The translations under genes and the position numbers were made by a program. From an uncultured Verrucomicrobiota bacterium (GTDB taxonomy: Bacteria; Verrucomicrobiota; Verrucomicrobiia; Limisphaerales; UBA1096): DNA of 9,393 nt. Positions within the stretch are counted from its first letter, which is position 1, and each line of letters begins with the position of its first letter. The stretch lies in NCBI GenBank assembly GCA_913045395.1, contig CAJWPV010000030.1, positions 1-9,393 on the forward strand, read 5' to 3'. The notes under the pieces are model-generated. The model was not told the origin of the DNA. It saw only the letters and a program-made list of their open reading frames with translations, and ran no database searches. This document shows positions 1-7,353 of the stretch, one piece after another.

Positions 1-1027
1 AATAACGCGAGTCGGTTCGCGGATAGGTCAGTACCTTGTGCCGTTCGTACAGCGCTTGCGCGATGCCCAGCGTGTTGCGCGCCGAGAAACCAAACCGTGA
101 GTTGGCCTCGCGCTGCAGCGTGGTGAGGTCGAACAGCGTCGGCGCGGCCTGCTTGGTCGGCTTGCTCTGTTCGCTCACCTCGCCCGACTGACCGTCGCAC
201 TTGGCTCGGATGCTGTCCGCCCTGCCCTGTTCCCAGATGCGTTCGGCTCGCTTGTGGGCGTCGTCGGAATCTTTCTTGAACGCCTCGTCAAACCACCGGC
301 CGGTGTACTCGCCGGCGGCCGCCCGGAAGGTGATGTGCAACTCCCAGTAATCTTTCGGCTCGAACGCGCGAATCTCCTTCTCGCGCTCGACCACCACGGT
401 CAGCGTCGGCGTCTGCACCCGGCCTACCGGCGTTAAGTAAAACCCGCCGCTCTTCGAGTTGAACGCCGTCATCGCTCGCGTGCCGTTAATGCCGACGATC
501 CAGTCGGCCTCGCTCCGGCAATTGGCTGCGCTGGCCAGCGGCTTCATGTCGTCGTCGCTGCGCAGGTTGGCAAAGCCTTTGTGGATCGCGGCCGGCGTCA
601 TCGACTGCAGCCAAAGCCGCGAGACCAATTTGCCCGCTGTTTTCCTCGGGTGCTTGGCGCACGCATACTGGATGATGTAGCGAAAAATCAGTTCGCCCTC
701 GCGCCCGGCGTCGCAGGCGTTTACGAAGCGGTCGACGTCGTCGCGCTTGATCAAGCGCAGCAACACCTTGAGTCGCGACTCGCTCTTGGCGATCGGTTCG
801 AGGTCGAAATGCGTGGGGATGTGCGGCAGCTTGTCGAATGTCCACTTGCCGCGCTTGATCTCCTGTTCGGGCGGCACAATGATAGTCAGCAGATGGCCGA
901 CGGCCGAAGAAATCACGTAGTCGTCGTTCTCGAAAAAGTCCTTCGACTTGTCACGCGGCGCCTTGAGCACACGGGCGATATCGGTCGCGACCGACGGTTT
1001 TTCTGCGATGACGAGTGCTTTTCCCAA
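1..1027 (-). CDS. topB: DNA topoisomerase III-like type IA topoisomerase (5' part, runs off left edge)
   Basis: Type IA topoisomerases cut one DNA strand through a 5'-phosphotyrosine and pass the other strand, removing negative supercoils or decatenating DNA. The 342 codons in the window open with a Toprim domain (GKALVIAEKPSVATDIARVL near the N-terminus). The acidic motif DAGREGE begins at Asp106. The motif TYPRTDSRY near the window edge carries the expected catalytic tyrosine at about residue 335. YPRTDSRY resembles the TopB (topoisomerase III) type more than TopA, whose motif is closer to YMRTDS. The start is taken as TTG at 1027, because no in-frame ATG precedes the Toprim motif and an in-frame TGA lies nine codons upstream of this TTG. 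No Shine-Dalgarno site is obvious. The C-terminal part, including any zinc fingers, lies outside. It is downstream of larB on the same strand, 153 bp apart, so co-transcription is possible but not shown. The family is near certain; TopB versus a TopA variant is less so. Confidence 0.9.
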   Translation of the reverse strand, partial: MGKALVIAEKPSVATDIARVLKAPRDKSKDFFENDDYVISSAVGHLLTIIVPPEQEIKRGKWTFDKLPHIPTHFDLEPIAKSESRLKVLLRLIKRDDVDRFVNACDAGREGELIFRYIIQYACAKHPRKTAGKLVSRLWLQSMTPAAIHKGFANLRSDDDMKPLASAANCRSEADWIVGINGTRAMTAFNSKSGGFYLTPVGRVQTPTLTVVVEREKEIRAFEPKDYWELHITFRAAAGEYTGRWFDEAFKKDSDDAHKRAERIWEQGRADSIRAKCDGQSGEVSEQSKPTKQAAPTLFDLTTLQREANSRFGFSARNTLGIAQALYERHKVLTYPRTDSRY

Positions 1028-1061
1028 GATGGTTTTTGGCGGGCTGCGGTTTCAAATGGTG

Positions 1062-1081
1062 CTTGGCCAGGCGCGGCCAAG
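1062..1081. repeat. Inverted repeat CTTGGCC/GGCCAAG between larB and topB
   Basis: Two seven-base arms, CTTGGCC (1062-1068) and GGCCAAG (1075-1081), are separated by six bases and could form a small hairpin. It is an opened-up version of the palindrome GCTTGGCCAAGC found elsewhere in the window. It lies just upstream of the topB start and is not followed by a T-run on either strand, so it is not a convincing intrinsic terminator. Its function is unknown. Confidence 0.5.
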
Positions 1082-1180
1082 TCGTGCGGCGCGGAAAATG
1101 GAGAAAAACCAAAACCATGTCAAAGACCAAAAAACCGGGCCAAGCAAAGTCAAAAACGGCATCAAACCGACTAAATTGCC

Positions 1181-1960
1181 TCAGTCATTGGCCAGGGCGT
1201 TGATCTGGTTGGCGGCGAAACCGGCGCCGAAGCCGTTGTCAATGTTCACCACTGTCACGCCGCTACCACAGCTGTTGAGCATCCCGAGCAGCGCCGCCAC
1301 GCCGCCGAAACTCGCCCCGTATCCGACGCTTGTCGGCACCGCGATCACCGGCCGGTGCACCAGCCCGGCGACGACGCTCGGCAGCGCGCCCTCCATGCCG
1401 GCGACGGCGATGATAACGCTGGCCTCGCGCACAGTTGGCATGCTAACTAGCAGACGGTGCAGCCCGGCCACGCCGACGTCGTTCACGCGCGCGATGTTGT
1501 TGCCCATGAAGTCCGCCGTGACCGCCGCCTCGTCGGCGACCGGCAAATCACTCGTCCCGGCGCACAACACGGCGATGTTGCCGGGGCGCTTGGCCAAGCG
1601 CTTGTTCTCGACTGCGATACACTTCGCCGACTCGTGATACATGGCATCGGGAAACTCCCTGGACACGGCGGCCGCGTGGCCGGCGTCGGCGCGGGTGATC
1701 AGTACGCGTTCCTCGCGCTCCATCACCTTGGCCGCGATGGCTGCGACCTGTCCCGGTGTTTTGCCAACGGCAAAGATGACCTCGGGAAAACCTTGCCGCA
1801 GCGACCGGTGCGCGTCGACCTGTGCAAAGCCGAGGTCGTCGATCGGCGCGGCGCACAGTAGGCGCAGCACGTCAGCCTCATCGACCTCGCCGGCCTTGTA
1901 GCGCCGGAGCAGTTGGCGGGTTTTGCTTGGTATCACCGCCGGGGAATTAACACTGGCCAC
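1181..1960 (-). CDS. larB: LarB, pyridinium-3,5-biscarboxylic acid mononucleotide synthase
   Basis: LarB acts in the cytoplasm in the first step of nickel-pincer nucleotide cofactor synthesis: it carboxylates and hydrolyses nicotinic acid adenine dinucleotide, giving the dicarboxylated pyridinium mononucleotide that LarE and LarC then process. The 259-residue protein has the usual family length. It shows a short helical N-terminal region and then a PurE-like (AIR carboxylase) domain with the family motifs VLCAGTSDLPVADEA, VAGMEGALPSVVAGL, PTSVGYGASFGG and LNSCGSGVTVVNIDNGFG. Cys231 in LNSC is likely the nucleophilic cysteine known in Lactobacillus LarB. The start is GTG at 1960, since no in-frame ATG precedes the conserved region; no Shine-Dalgarno is evident. 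larC, larE and larA are not in the window, so whether the pathway is complete cannot be judged. It is divergent from accB. The copy of GCTTGGCCAAGC at 1588-1599 lies inside this gene, encoding part of KRLAKR. Confidence 0.93.
   Translation of the reverse strand: MASVNSPAVIPSKTRQLLRRYKAGEVDEADVLRLLCAAPIDDLGFAQVDAHRSLRQGFPEVIFAVGKTPGQVAAIAAKVMEREERVLITRADAGHAAAVSREFPDAMYHESAKCIAVENKRLAKRPGNIAVLCAGTSDLPVADEAAVTADFMGNNIARVNDVGVAGLHRLLVSMPTVREASVIIAVAGMEGALPSVVAGLVHRPVIAVPTSVGYGASFGGVAALLGMLNSCGSGVTVVNIDNGFGAGFAANQINALAND
1588..1599. repeat. Perfect 12-bp palindrome GCTTGGCCAAGC inside larB
   Basis: This is the longest perfect form of the recurring palindrome in the window. It sits in coding sequence and is followed directly by a second half-unit (GCTTG). 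Shorter cores TTGGCCAA occur inside the esterase gene at 6776-6783 and 6874-6881. Confidence 0.6.
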
Positions 1961-1985
1961 GCCGCGGCGTCACGCCGGAAACGCG

Positions 1986-1995
1986 CTTGGCCAAG
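1986..1995. repeat. Palindrome CTTGGCCAAG in the larB-accB divergent spacer
   Basis: This perfect 10-bp palindrome lies 26 bp upstream of the larB GTG start and about 150 bp upstream of the accB start. Its place between divergent genes would suit an operator, but the same element also occurs behind and inside genes, so a general repeat is equally possible. Confidence 0.5.
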
Positions 1996-2008
1996 GGGGG
2001 AATCGATC

Positions 2009-2037
2009 TTGACCGCCTCGGGGCCGGTGACTAGCCT
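2009..2037 (+). promoter_or_regulatory. Possible sigma-70-type promoter for accBC
   Basis: TTGACC (2009-2014) matches the -35 consensus at five of six positions. It is followed after 17 bases by TAGCCT (2032-2037), which matches the -10 consensus at only three of six. It points towards accB and would leave a leader of roughly 100 bases. The weak -10 in GC-rich DNA makes this a tentative call. Confidence 0.25.
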
Positions 2038-2147
2038 CCGCGTCGCCAACGGTTGTGCGCATGGGGCGCAGCGGCCGGCGTTCTCCGATATCGGGGAGCG
2101 GGCAACGTTCAAACCCGGGATCAACGTACTGCAACCGTTCAGCTACC

Positions 2148-2600
2148 GTGGAATTCAAGGACATAAAAAGCATCGTCGACTTGATGAAGAAAAACGCCCT
2201 CTCCGAGTTTGAGATGGAGAAGGAGGGGTTCAGGATCAAGCTGCGCCGCGCCTCCAGGGAGGGCAAATCCGACGAGGTGCAGGTGCAGCACTACTTGCCG
2301 CCGGTCGCGCCTGCGCCGGCCGAGGTACCGGCCGCCGTGCCTGTGCCTGGGCCATCGACTGATCCTGAGATCAAGTCGCCGATGATCGGCACTTTCTACC
2401 GCAAGCCTTCGCCCGAGTCAGAGTCGTACGTGGAAGTTGGCGACACGGTCACGGCCGACACGGTGGTTTGCATTATCGAGGCGATGAAGGTGATGAACGA
2501 GATCAAGGCCGAGATAAGCGGTGTGGTCACGGAGATTCTCGTCGAGGACAGCCGCCCGGTGGAGTTCGGCCAGGCGTTGTTCCGGGTGCGCTCTGCGTGA
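2148..2600 (+). CDS. accB: Biotin carboxyl carrier protein of acetyl-CoA carboxylase
   Basis: AccB carries CO2 on a lysine-bound biotin between biotin carboxylase (AccC) and the carboxyltransferase (AccA/AccD) in the first committed step of fatty acid synthesis. The 150-residue protein begins with the typical AccB N-terminal segment (EFKDIKSIVDLMKKNALSEF). It then has a Pro/Ala-rich linker at about residues 50-70 and a C-terminal biotinyl domain with the biotinylation motif EAMKVMNE, in which Lys114 is the expected attachment site. The domain opens with IKSPMIGTFY, also typical. The start chosen is GTG at 2148. An in-frame ATG at 2055 would add 31 residues of low-complexity Arg/Ser-rich sequence unlike any AccB N-terminus, while GTG gives the family's usual beginning. 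No Shine-Dalgarno is visible. accC follows after 39 bp, the classic accBC operon. Confidence 0.95.
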   Translation: MEFKDIKSIVDLMKKNALSEFEMEKEGFRIKLRRASREGKSDEVQVQHYLPPVAPAPAEVPAAVPVPGPSTDPEIKSPMIGTFYRKPSPESESYVEVGDTVTADTVVCIIEAMKVMNEIKAEISGVVTEILVEDSRPVEFGQALFRVRSA

Positions 2601-2627
2601 TGGAGCACCGCAGTACGATCGTTAGCC

Positions 2628-2631
2628 AGGA
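2628..2631 (+). promoter_or_regulatory. Ribosome binding site of accC
   Basis: AGGA lies eight bases before the accC ATG. It is one of the few recognisable Shine-Dalgarno sequences in the window; most other genes here lack one. Confidence 0.5.
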
Positions 2632-2639
2632 TCCACCGA

Positions 2640-4022
2640 ATGTTTGAAAAATTACTGGTAGCCAATCGCGGGGAGATTGCTGTCCGGGTTATCCGCGCCT
2701 GCAGGGAGTTGAACATCCGCACCGTGGCCGTGTACTCGGAGGCGGACTCAAACTCGATGCATGCCCAGATGGCGGACGACGCCATCTGCATCGGCGGCGC
2801 GGCCAGTGCTGACAGTTACCTGCGTATCGACCGCATCATCGGTGCCGCCGAGATCTCCGATGTCGATGCCATCCACCCCGGCTACGGGTTCCTCTCCGAG
2901 AACGCCCACTTCGCCGAAGTCTGCGAGAATTGCAACATTCGCTTCATTGGCCCGAAGTCCGCAGCGATGAACGCGCTCGAGGACAAGGCCCTGAGCCGCG
3001 AACTGGCCCGCAAGGCCGGCGTGCCGGTTCCACCCGGCTCCGAGAATGTCATCGATACTGAGCAGGAGGCGCTCAAGATCGCCAAGAAAATCGGCTACCC
3101 GGTGATGATCAAGGCCGTGGCCGGCGGTGGTGGACGCGGGATGCGTACGGCTCACAATGACATCTCGCTGGTTAAGGGCTACTACACCGCCCGCAGCGAG
3201 GCCGAAAAATCGTTCGGCAACAGCGGGGTATACATCGAGAAATACATCGAAAACCCGCACCACATTGAGTTCCAGATCCTCGGCGACTTCAAGGGCAACA
3301 TTATCCACTTCGGCGAGCGCGACTGCTCCATCCAGCGCCGAAACCAGAAACTCGTCGAGGAAAGCCCCTCACCACTGCTCGAGGGCAAGCACAAGAAATT
3401 ACGCCCCCAAATGGGCAAGGCAGCCATCAAGATCGCCCAAGCGGCCGAGTACACCAACGCCGGTACTGTCGAGTTCATCGTCGATGACAAGGGTAAATTC
3501 TACTTCCTCGAGGTCAACAAGCGCATCCAGGTCGAGCACCCGATCACCGAGGAGGTCACCGGCATCGATCTGGTGAAGCAGCAGATCCTCGTCGCGATGG
3601 GCGAGCCACTGAAACTGTCGCAGAGCGACATAAAGTCCACCGGCCATGCCATCGAGTGCCGCATTAACGCCGAGGATCCGTGGAACGATTTCCGGCCCAG
3701 CCCCGGCAAGATCGAGATGTACTACGCACCCGGTGGACGTGGCGTGCGCCTCGACAGCCACGCCTATGCCGGTTACACCATTCCCAGCCACTACGACTCG
3801 ATGATCGCTAAGCTCATCACCTACGGCACCAGCCGGCGTGACGCCATGAACAAGATGAACCGTGCCCTCGACGAGTACATCATCACTGGCATCAAGACGA
3901 CCATCCCTTTTCAGAAAGCCATCCTGCACGACCCGGAATTCTGCCGCGGCGTCTACTCCACCAACTTCGTCGAGGAACTCCTCGGCGGCGGCCGCCGCGA
4001 ACTCATCCAGGAGAAAGCCTGA
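2640..4022 (+). CDS. accC: Biotin carboxylase subunit of acetyl-CoA carboxylase
   Basis: AccC uses ATP and bicarbonate to carboxylate the biotin on AccB. The 460-residue protein is of normal length and full domain order. The N-terminal biotin-carboxylase domain begins [20 protein letters not shown] and contains [11 protein letters not shown]. The ATP-grasp domain has Lys158 before the glycine-rich AGGGGRGMR loop, HIEFQILGD and [16 protein letters not shown]. The C-terminal domain has ECRINAEDP and [11 protein letters not shown]. The catalytic strand reads [11 protein letters not shown], with Glu291, Asn293 and Arg295 equivalent to E. coli Glu288, Asn290 and Arg292. The residue between Asn and Arg is Lys294, where Thr is usual. 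AUG start with an AGGA eight bases upstream, 39 bp after accB. Carboxyltransferase genes are not in the window, which is common. A stand-alone biotin carboxylase serving another carboxylase is less likely because accB is adjacent. Confidence 0.96.
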   Translation: MFEKLLVANRGEIAVRVIRACRELNIRTVAVYSEADSNSMHAQMADDAICIGGAASADSYLRIDRIIGAAEISDVDAIHPGYGFLSENAHFAEVCENCNIRFIGPKSAAMNALEDKALSRELARKAGVPVPPGSENVIDTEQEALKIAKKIGYPVMIKAVAGGGGRGMRTAHNDISLVKGYYTARSEAEKSFGNSGVYIEKYIENPHHIEFQILGDFKGNIIHFGERDCSIQRRNQKLVEESPSPLLEGKHKKLRPQMGKAAIKIAQAAEYTNAGTVEFIVDDKGKFYFLEVNKRIQVEHPITEEVTGIDLVKQQILVAMGEPLKLSQSDIKSTGHAIECRINAEDPWNDFRPSPGKIEMYYAPGGRGVRLDSHAYAGYTIPSHYDSMIAKLITYGTSRRDAMNKMNRALDEYIITGIKTTIPFQKAILHDPEFCRGVYSTNFVEELLGGGRRELIQEKA

Positions 4023-4025
4023 GCC

Positions 4026-4049
4026 GCTTGGTCAAGCGTTTGGCCAAGC
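4026..4049. repeat. Two tandem palindrome units after accC
   Basis: GCTTGGTCAAGC (4026-4037) is followed immediately by GTTTGGCCAAGC (4038-4049), identical at 10 of 12 positions. They begin three bases after the accC stop codon. A related CTTGCCAAG lies at 4102-4110 in the same spacer. There is no T-run behind them, so an intrinsic terminator is not supported, although the site could form a hairpin in RNA. Confidence 0.55.
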
Positions 4050-4137
4050 AAATTAATCTAACCTCTACTTCCTTACTCCTTCAGCTGTACCGCAGCCAAA
4101 ACTTGCCAAGTCGGGGCGCTTGGGCGACCATTTCCGC

Positions 4138-5565
4138 ATGACTCAACAGGGCCGCCGGAATCGGCGTGATTTCCTCAAGACCACCACTGTTGCCACGCTC
4201 GGAGCTCTGGCCGCGGGTGCCCCTCGCCAAATACTGGCCAAGTCGGCCGGGGAGAGGATAGAGCCCACCGCCGACGCTATGATCATCCTCTGGATGGGTG
4301 GCGGCATGGCTCACACTGAGACGTTCGATCCCAAGCGCTACACGCCGTTTGAAAAGGGCCTTTCGCCGGATCGGGTGCTAAGCACCTTCCCGGCGACCGA
4401 CACGGCGGTGGATCACATTAAGCTGACCAAGGGGCTAGAGAAAATCGGCTCAGTGATGGATCGCGGCACGCTCATCCGCACCTACAAGGCCGGCGACCTC
4501 GGGTTCATTTTGCATTCGCGCCACCAGTATCAATGGCACACCGGCTACGCGCCGCCGCAGACCGTCGCCGCCCCGCACATCGGTGCGGTAATTGCGCGCA
4601 CGCTTGGCCCGCGCGACCCGGCCATGCCGGCGTTCATCGACATCGGTCAGCGGCTCGACGTCGGAGAGGGCGAGGAACTCAAGGCGTTCCACTCAGCCGG
4701 CTTCCTCGGCAGCGAGTACGGGCCGTTTCATATTGCCAATCCGGATCATGCGCTGAACACCGTTCGGCCGCCGTCTGGCATGAGTCGGTCGCGCTTTTCC
4801 AACCGCTACAAGGCATACAAAAAATTGGTGGATCAAAGTCCGATTGGCCTCACCGGCAGTGACTATCAAAAAGAATCGCTCCTACGCTCGCTCCACAACG
4901 CGCATCGCCTGCTGACCTCGCCCGCGGCCACGGCGTTTGATTTGTCGCTCGAGAAAAAGGAGGTGCTCGACATGTACAACACCGGCCAGTTCGGCCGCGG
5001 CTGCCTGCTGGCCCGTCGACTAGTCGAGGCCGGTGCACGCTTCATCGAGTTGACCACCGAGTACGTGCCATTCCTGAACTGGGACACGCACGAGAACGGC
5101 CACACGCGCCTCACCGACCTGAAGCGCCAGATCGACGCTCCCATCGCCCAGCTCGTGCTCGACCTTGAGGAGCGCGGCCTGCTCGATCGCACCTTGATCG
5201 TGCTTGCCAGCGAGTTCAGCCGTGACATGCTTGTCGAGGGCAAGCCGGGTAACAAGGTCAAGGACCAGGTCACTGTTCCGGGCACTATCAACGAGTTGAA
5301 GCACTACGGCATGCACCGGCACTTCACTGATGCCGGCTCCGTGCTGCTCTTTGGCGGCGGCATCAGGAAAGGCCACCTCCACGGTGCGACATCCGATGAG
5401 CGCCCCTGCTCGACCGTCAGGGATCCGGTCGTTATCGAGGATTTACACGCCACTCTTTACAAGGCCATGGGGATCTCTCCCAAACTGGCCTACGAGGTGG
5501 AGAAACGCCCCTTCTACGTCACCCGTGACGGCCTCGGCCAGCCGATCGAGAGCCTCTACGGCTGA
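4138..5565 (+). CDS. DUF1501 family protein with twin-arginine signal
   Basis: A 475-residue member of the DUF1501 family, abundant in Planctomycetota and Verrucomicrobiota and, as far as I recall, related to the alkaline phosphatase/sulfatase fold; no reaction is established. The N-terminus carries a Tat signal: NRRDFLK (Arg9-Arg10) followed by an Ala/Gly/Leu-rich hydrophobic stretch to about residue 34, so folded export across the inner membrane is expected. Family landmarks follow: MGGGMAHTETFDPK near residue 55-66, ARRLVEAGARFIELT, NWDTHENGH, LDRTLIVLASEFSRD, HRHFTDAGSVLLFGGGIRKG and HGATSDERP. The start is placed at ATG 4138 because it puts the Arg pair close to the N-terminus; TTG at 4120 would add six residues. 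DUF1501 genes usually travel with a DUF1549/DUF1553 cytochrome-type gene, but here the left neighbour is accC and the right neighbour an esterase, 45 bp away and co-directional. The family is secure; the function is unknown. Confidence 0.9.
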   Translation: MTQQGRRNRRDFLKTTTVATLGALAAGAPRQILAKSAGERIEPTADAMIILWMGGGMAHTETFDPKRYTPFEKGLSPDRVLSTFPATDTAVDHIKLTKGLEKIGSVMDRGTLIRTYKAGDLGFILHSRHQYQWHTGYAPPQTVAAPHIGAVIARTLGPRDPAMPAFIDIGQRLDVGEGEELKAFHSAGFLGSEYGPFHIANPDHALNTVRPPSGMSRSRFSNRYKAYKKLVDQSPIGLTGSDYQKESLLRSLHNAHRLLTSPAATAFDLSLEKKEVLDMYNTGQFGRGCLLARRLVEAGARFIELTTEYVPFLNWDTHENGHTRLTDLKRQIDAPIAQLVLDLEERGLLDRTLIVLASEFSRDMLVEGKPGNKVKDQVTVPGTINELKHYGMHRHFTDAGSVLLFGGGIRKGHLHGATSDERPCSTVRDPVVIEDLHATLYKAMGISPKLAYEVEKRPFYVTRDGLGQPIESLYG

Positions 5566-5579
5566 TCCCAAGCCGAGTG

Positions 5580-5589
5580 CTTGACCAAG
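5580..5589. repeat. Palindrome variant CTTGACCAAG between the DUF1501 and esterase genes
   Basis: CTTG and CAAG arms flank a mismatched AC centre. It occupies the 45-bp gap between two co-directional genes, continuing the pattern of one such element per spacer in the left part of the window. Confidence 0.4.
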
Positions 5590-5610
5590 GGAAGGCGGTA
5601 ACTTGACGCT

Positions 5611-7317
5611 GTGTCTTTTACACCTAAACTGGCGATCGATTTCAACATAGCTCACAGGCTCTTTTCCGCCTTAACACTCCTATCATCACTGGCATTGGGC
5701 TGCTCTTTGTTCGCGCAAGAACTCTCCGATGACCGAACGGTTCGCGTTTTTATTTTTGCCGGGCAATCCAACATGGTGGGCTCCGATTCAAGAGTTCAGG
5801 ACATCAAGCGTTACCCGCCATTTGCCGGATTGGAAAGTTCTCAGGAAAATGTCCGTTTCTCTTACTCCATCGGTCGCGAAAATAAAACCAACAGCAACGG
5901 TTGGGTGGATCTTCAACCGGTCAATAACACCGTCGGCCCAGAGTTAAGCTTTGCCCGAAAGGTTTCCCTAAACATCAAAACCCCCATCGCAATCATCAAG
6001 TGCGCGGCCGGCGGCACCCACTTGGGGGGTGATTGGAATCCGGACGAACCGATCCAATTCAAGATGTATCCGTTGACACTTAATCTGGTTAAATCCTCAC
6101 TGGCTGAGCTGGATCAAAAGGGCATCAAGTATCGAATTGAAGGGTTCATATGGCATCAGGGCGAAAACGATATGTTCGAGGAAAGCTATATGACCAACTA
6201 CGGAAAGAATTTGCAGAACTTCATCGCAAAATGGCGCCGTGACCTCAACATCCCGAAGCTGAAATTCTACATCGGTGAACTCTGCACCAAGACGATTTGG
6301 GGCATGGATCTTCGCCCTCGCATGTACGCCATCAGCGAGGGGCAACGGGCGGTCACCAAAACCGATCCTTTTGCCGAATACATTCCGACTGCCCACATCG
6401 GAGTTGAGATCGGCAATCCTGTTGGCCTGCACTACCACTATGGCACATTGGGGCAATTGGAACACGGCGTGAACTATGCCGACGCTTATTTGAAAACGAT
6501 CGGAAAACACTCGCTCCAGGCTCGTCCACTGAAAACTTGGCCTTATAAAAAAGGCACCGAGGTGAAATTATTCATCCTCGCCGGCCACCGAAACATGGAA
6601 GGCGAACGAGCCTTCGTTCAAGAAGTTGGAAGTTCAAAGAAGCATCAATCTCTCCTTAAAGACAATCCAGCTATCGCCTACAAATACAGTTTGGGTGGCG
6701 GCTACCGAAAATCGAAATCATGGGAGCCGCTTGGCCCTGTTGGCTTTTACAACACGTTCGGTCCGGAACTCAGCTTTGGCCAAGCCCTCCAAGCCAAGAA
6801 CAAAGAAAACATTGTCATAGCGAAGTTTACCCACAGCGGATCGCAGATCATCGACTGGACACCGGGGGGCAGTTTGGCCAAGTCGCGCCATATTTATCCG
6901 GCATTCATTAATTTCATTAAAGAGACGATTGGCGAACTGCAATCCAAAGACCAAGTGGTGGAATTGGCAGGTATTTTCTATCACCTCGCAGAAAATGACA
7001 TGTCCTTTTATCCATACAGGAAACAGGCTTCAGAACGCTTGCAATCGATCATCAACCAAAGTCGAGTGGATCTTGGTCAATCCTCGCTCAAGTGGTATGT
7101 TAGCCAGCAACCCCCCACCAATGACAAAGGTGTCAACTCAATCGACGTCGTTTCAGACGTCGAAACAATCGCTGCCGCCGATCCGCACCTCATTCACATC
7201 AAGGCCTTCAATCTCCCGCCTCAGGAAAAGAAACTCGTCATCGACACAGGTGGCATCATTGAACTAGGCAACTTGATCGCCAAACGATACTTGATCGCGG
7301 AGAAAAAAGAGTTTTGA
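5611..7317 (+). CDS. Secreted tandem-domain sialate-O-acetylesterase (SASA)-like protein, second domain degenerate
   Basis: The 568-residue protein starts with a signal peptide (hydrophobic stretch at about 17-33, likely cleavage after SLFA at residue 35). Two copies of a SASA/SGNH-type esterase domain follow. Domain 1 (about 43-312) has FIFAGQSNM with nucleophile Ser53, an AAGGTHLGGDW block, WHQGEND at 181-187 and GLHYHYG with probable catalytic His274. These enzymes remove acetyl groups from sugars outside the cytoplasm; the substrate here is unknown. Domain 2 (about 317-562) keeps the layout (KLFILAGHRNMEG, FGPELSFGQAL, FYHLAENDM) but has Arg327 in place of the serine, YHLAEND in place of WHQGEND, and no GLHY block, so it is probably inactive. 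The repeat is clear from TVGPELSFARK in domain 1 against TFGPELSFGQA in domain 2. GTG at 5611 is the only plausible start before the signal peptide. It may be co-transcribed with the DUF1501 gene. The gene is AT-richer than everything to its left. Confidence 0.85.
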   Translation: MSFTPKLAIDFNIAHRLFSALTLLSSLALGCSLFAQELSDDRTVRVFIFAGQSNMVGSDSRVQDIKRYPPFAGLESSQENVRFSYSIGRENKTNSNGWVDLQPVNNTVGPELSFARKVSLNIKTPIAIIKCAAGGTHLGGDWNPDEPIQFKMYPLTLNLVKSSLAELDQKGIKYRIEGFIWHQGENDMFEESYMTNYGKNLQNFIAKWRRDLNIPKLKFYIGELCTKTIWGMDLRPRMYAISEGQRAVTKTDPFAEYIPTAHIGVEIGNPVGLHYHYGTLGQLEHGVNYADAYLKTIGKHSLQARPLKTWPYKKGTEVKLFILAGHRNMEGERAFVQEVGSSKKHQSLLKDNPAIAYKYSLGGGYRKSKSWEPLGPVGFYNTFGPELSFGQALQAKNKENIVIAKFTHSGSQIIDWTPGGSLAKSRHIYPAFINFIKETIGELQSKDQVVELAGIFYHLAENDMSFYPYRKQASERLQSIINQSRVDLGQSSLKWYVSQQPPTNDKGVNSIDVVSDVETIAAADPHLIHIKAFNLPPQEKKLVIDTGGIIELGNLIAKRYLIAEKKEF

Positions 7318-7320
7318 TGG

Positions 7321-7353
7321 GGAAAAATGAAGCGGGCGAAGGGAATTGGGCCC
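7321..7353 (-). repeat. Decayed tRNA-Gly 3'-end attachment-site copy
   Basis: These 33 bases align without gaps to 8505-8537, in the same orientation, with 27 identical positions; all six differences are transitions. The counterpart is a well-formed tRNA-Gly T-arm and acceptor 3' strand. Here the T-loop and acceptor bases are altered, so this is a relic. It lies three bases after the esterase stop and seven bases before the 3' end of the methyltransferase-fold gene. Inference: an attachment site left by an older integration into the same tRNA gene. Confidence 0.55.

Noticed and set aside
581..1174. Plus-strand open frame of 197 codons
   Set aside because: It lies opposite the Toprim region of topB and reads as an antisense shadow in GC-rich DNA.
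1100..1180. Intrinsic terminator after larB on the minus strand
   Set aside because: T-runs are present, but the only stem before one of them is about four base pairs, too weak to support a call.
1092..1203. Small Lys-rich reading frame (MSKTKKPGQ...) on the plus strand
   Set aside because: It lies largely in the topB-larB spacer, ends inside larB antisense, and lacks a ribosome binding site or recognisable motif.
948..1637. Plus-strand open frame of 229 codons
   Set aside because: It runs antisense to topB and larB, both with strong family motifs, and its translation is Thr/Ala/Pro-rich low-complexity sequence with no recognisable domain.
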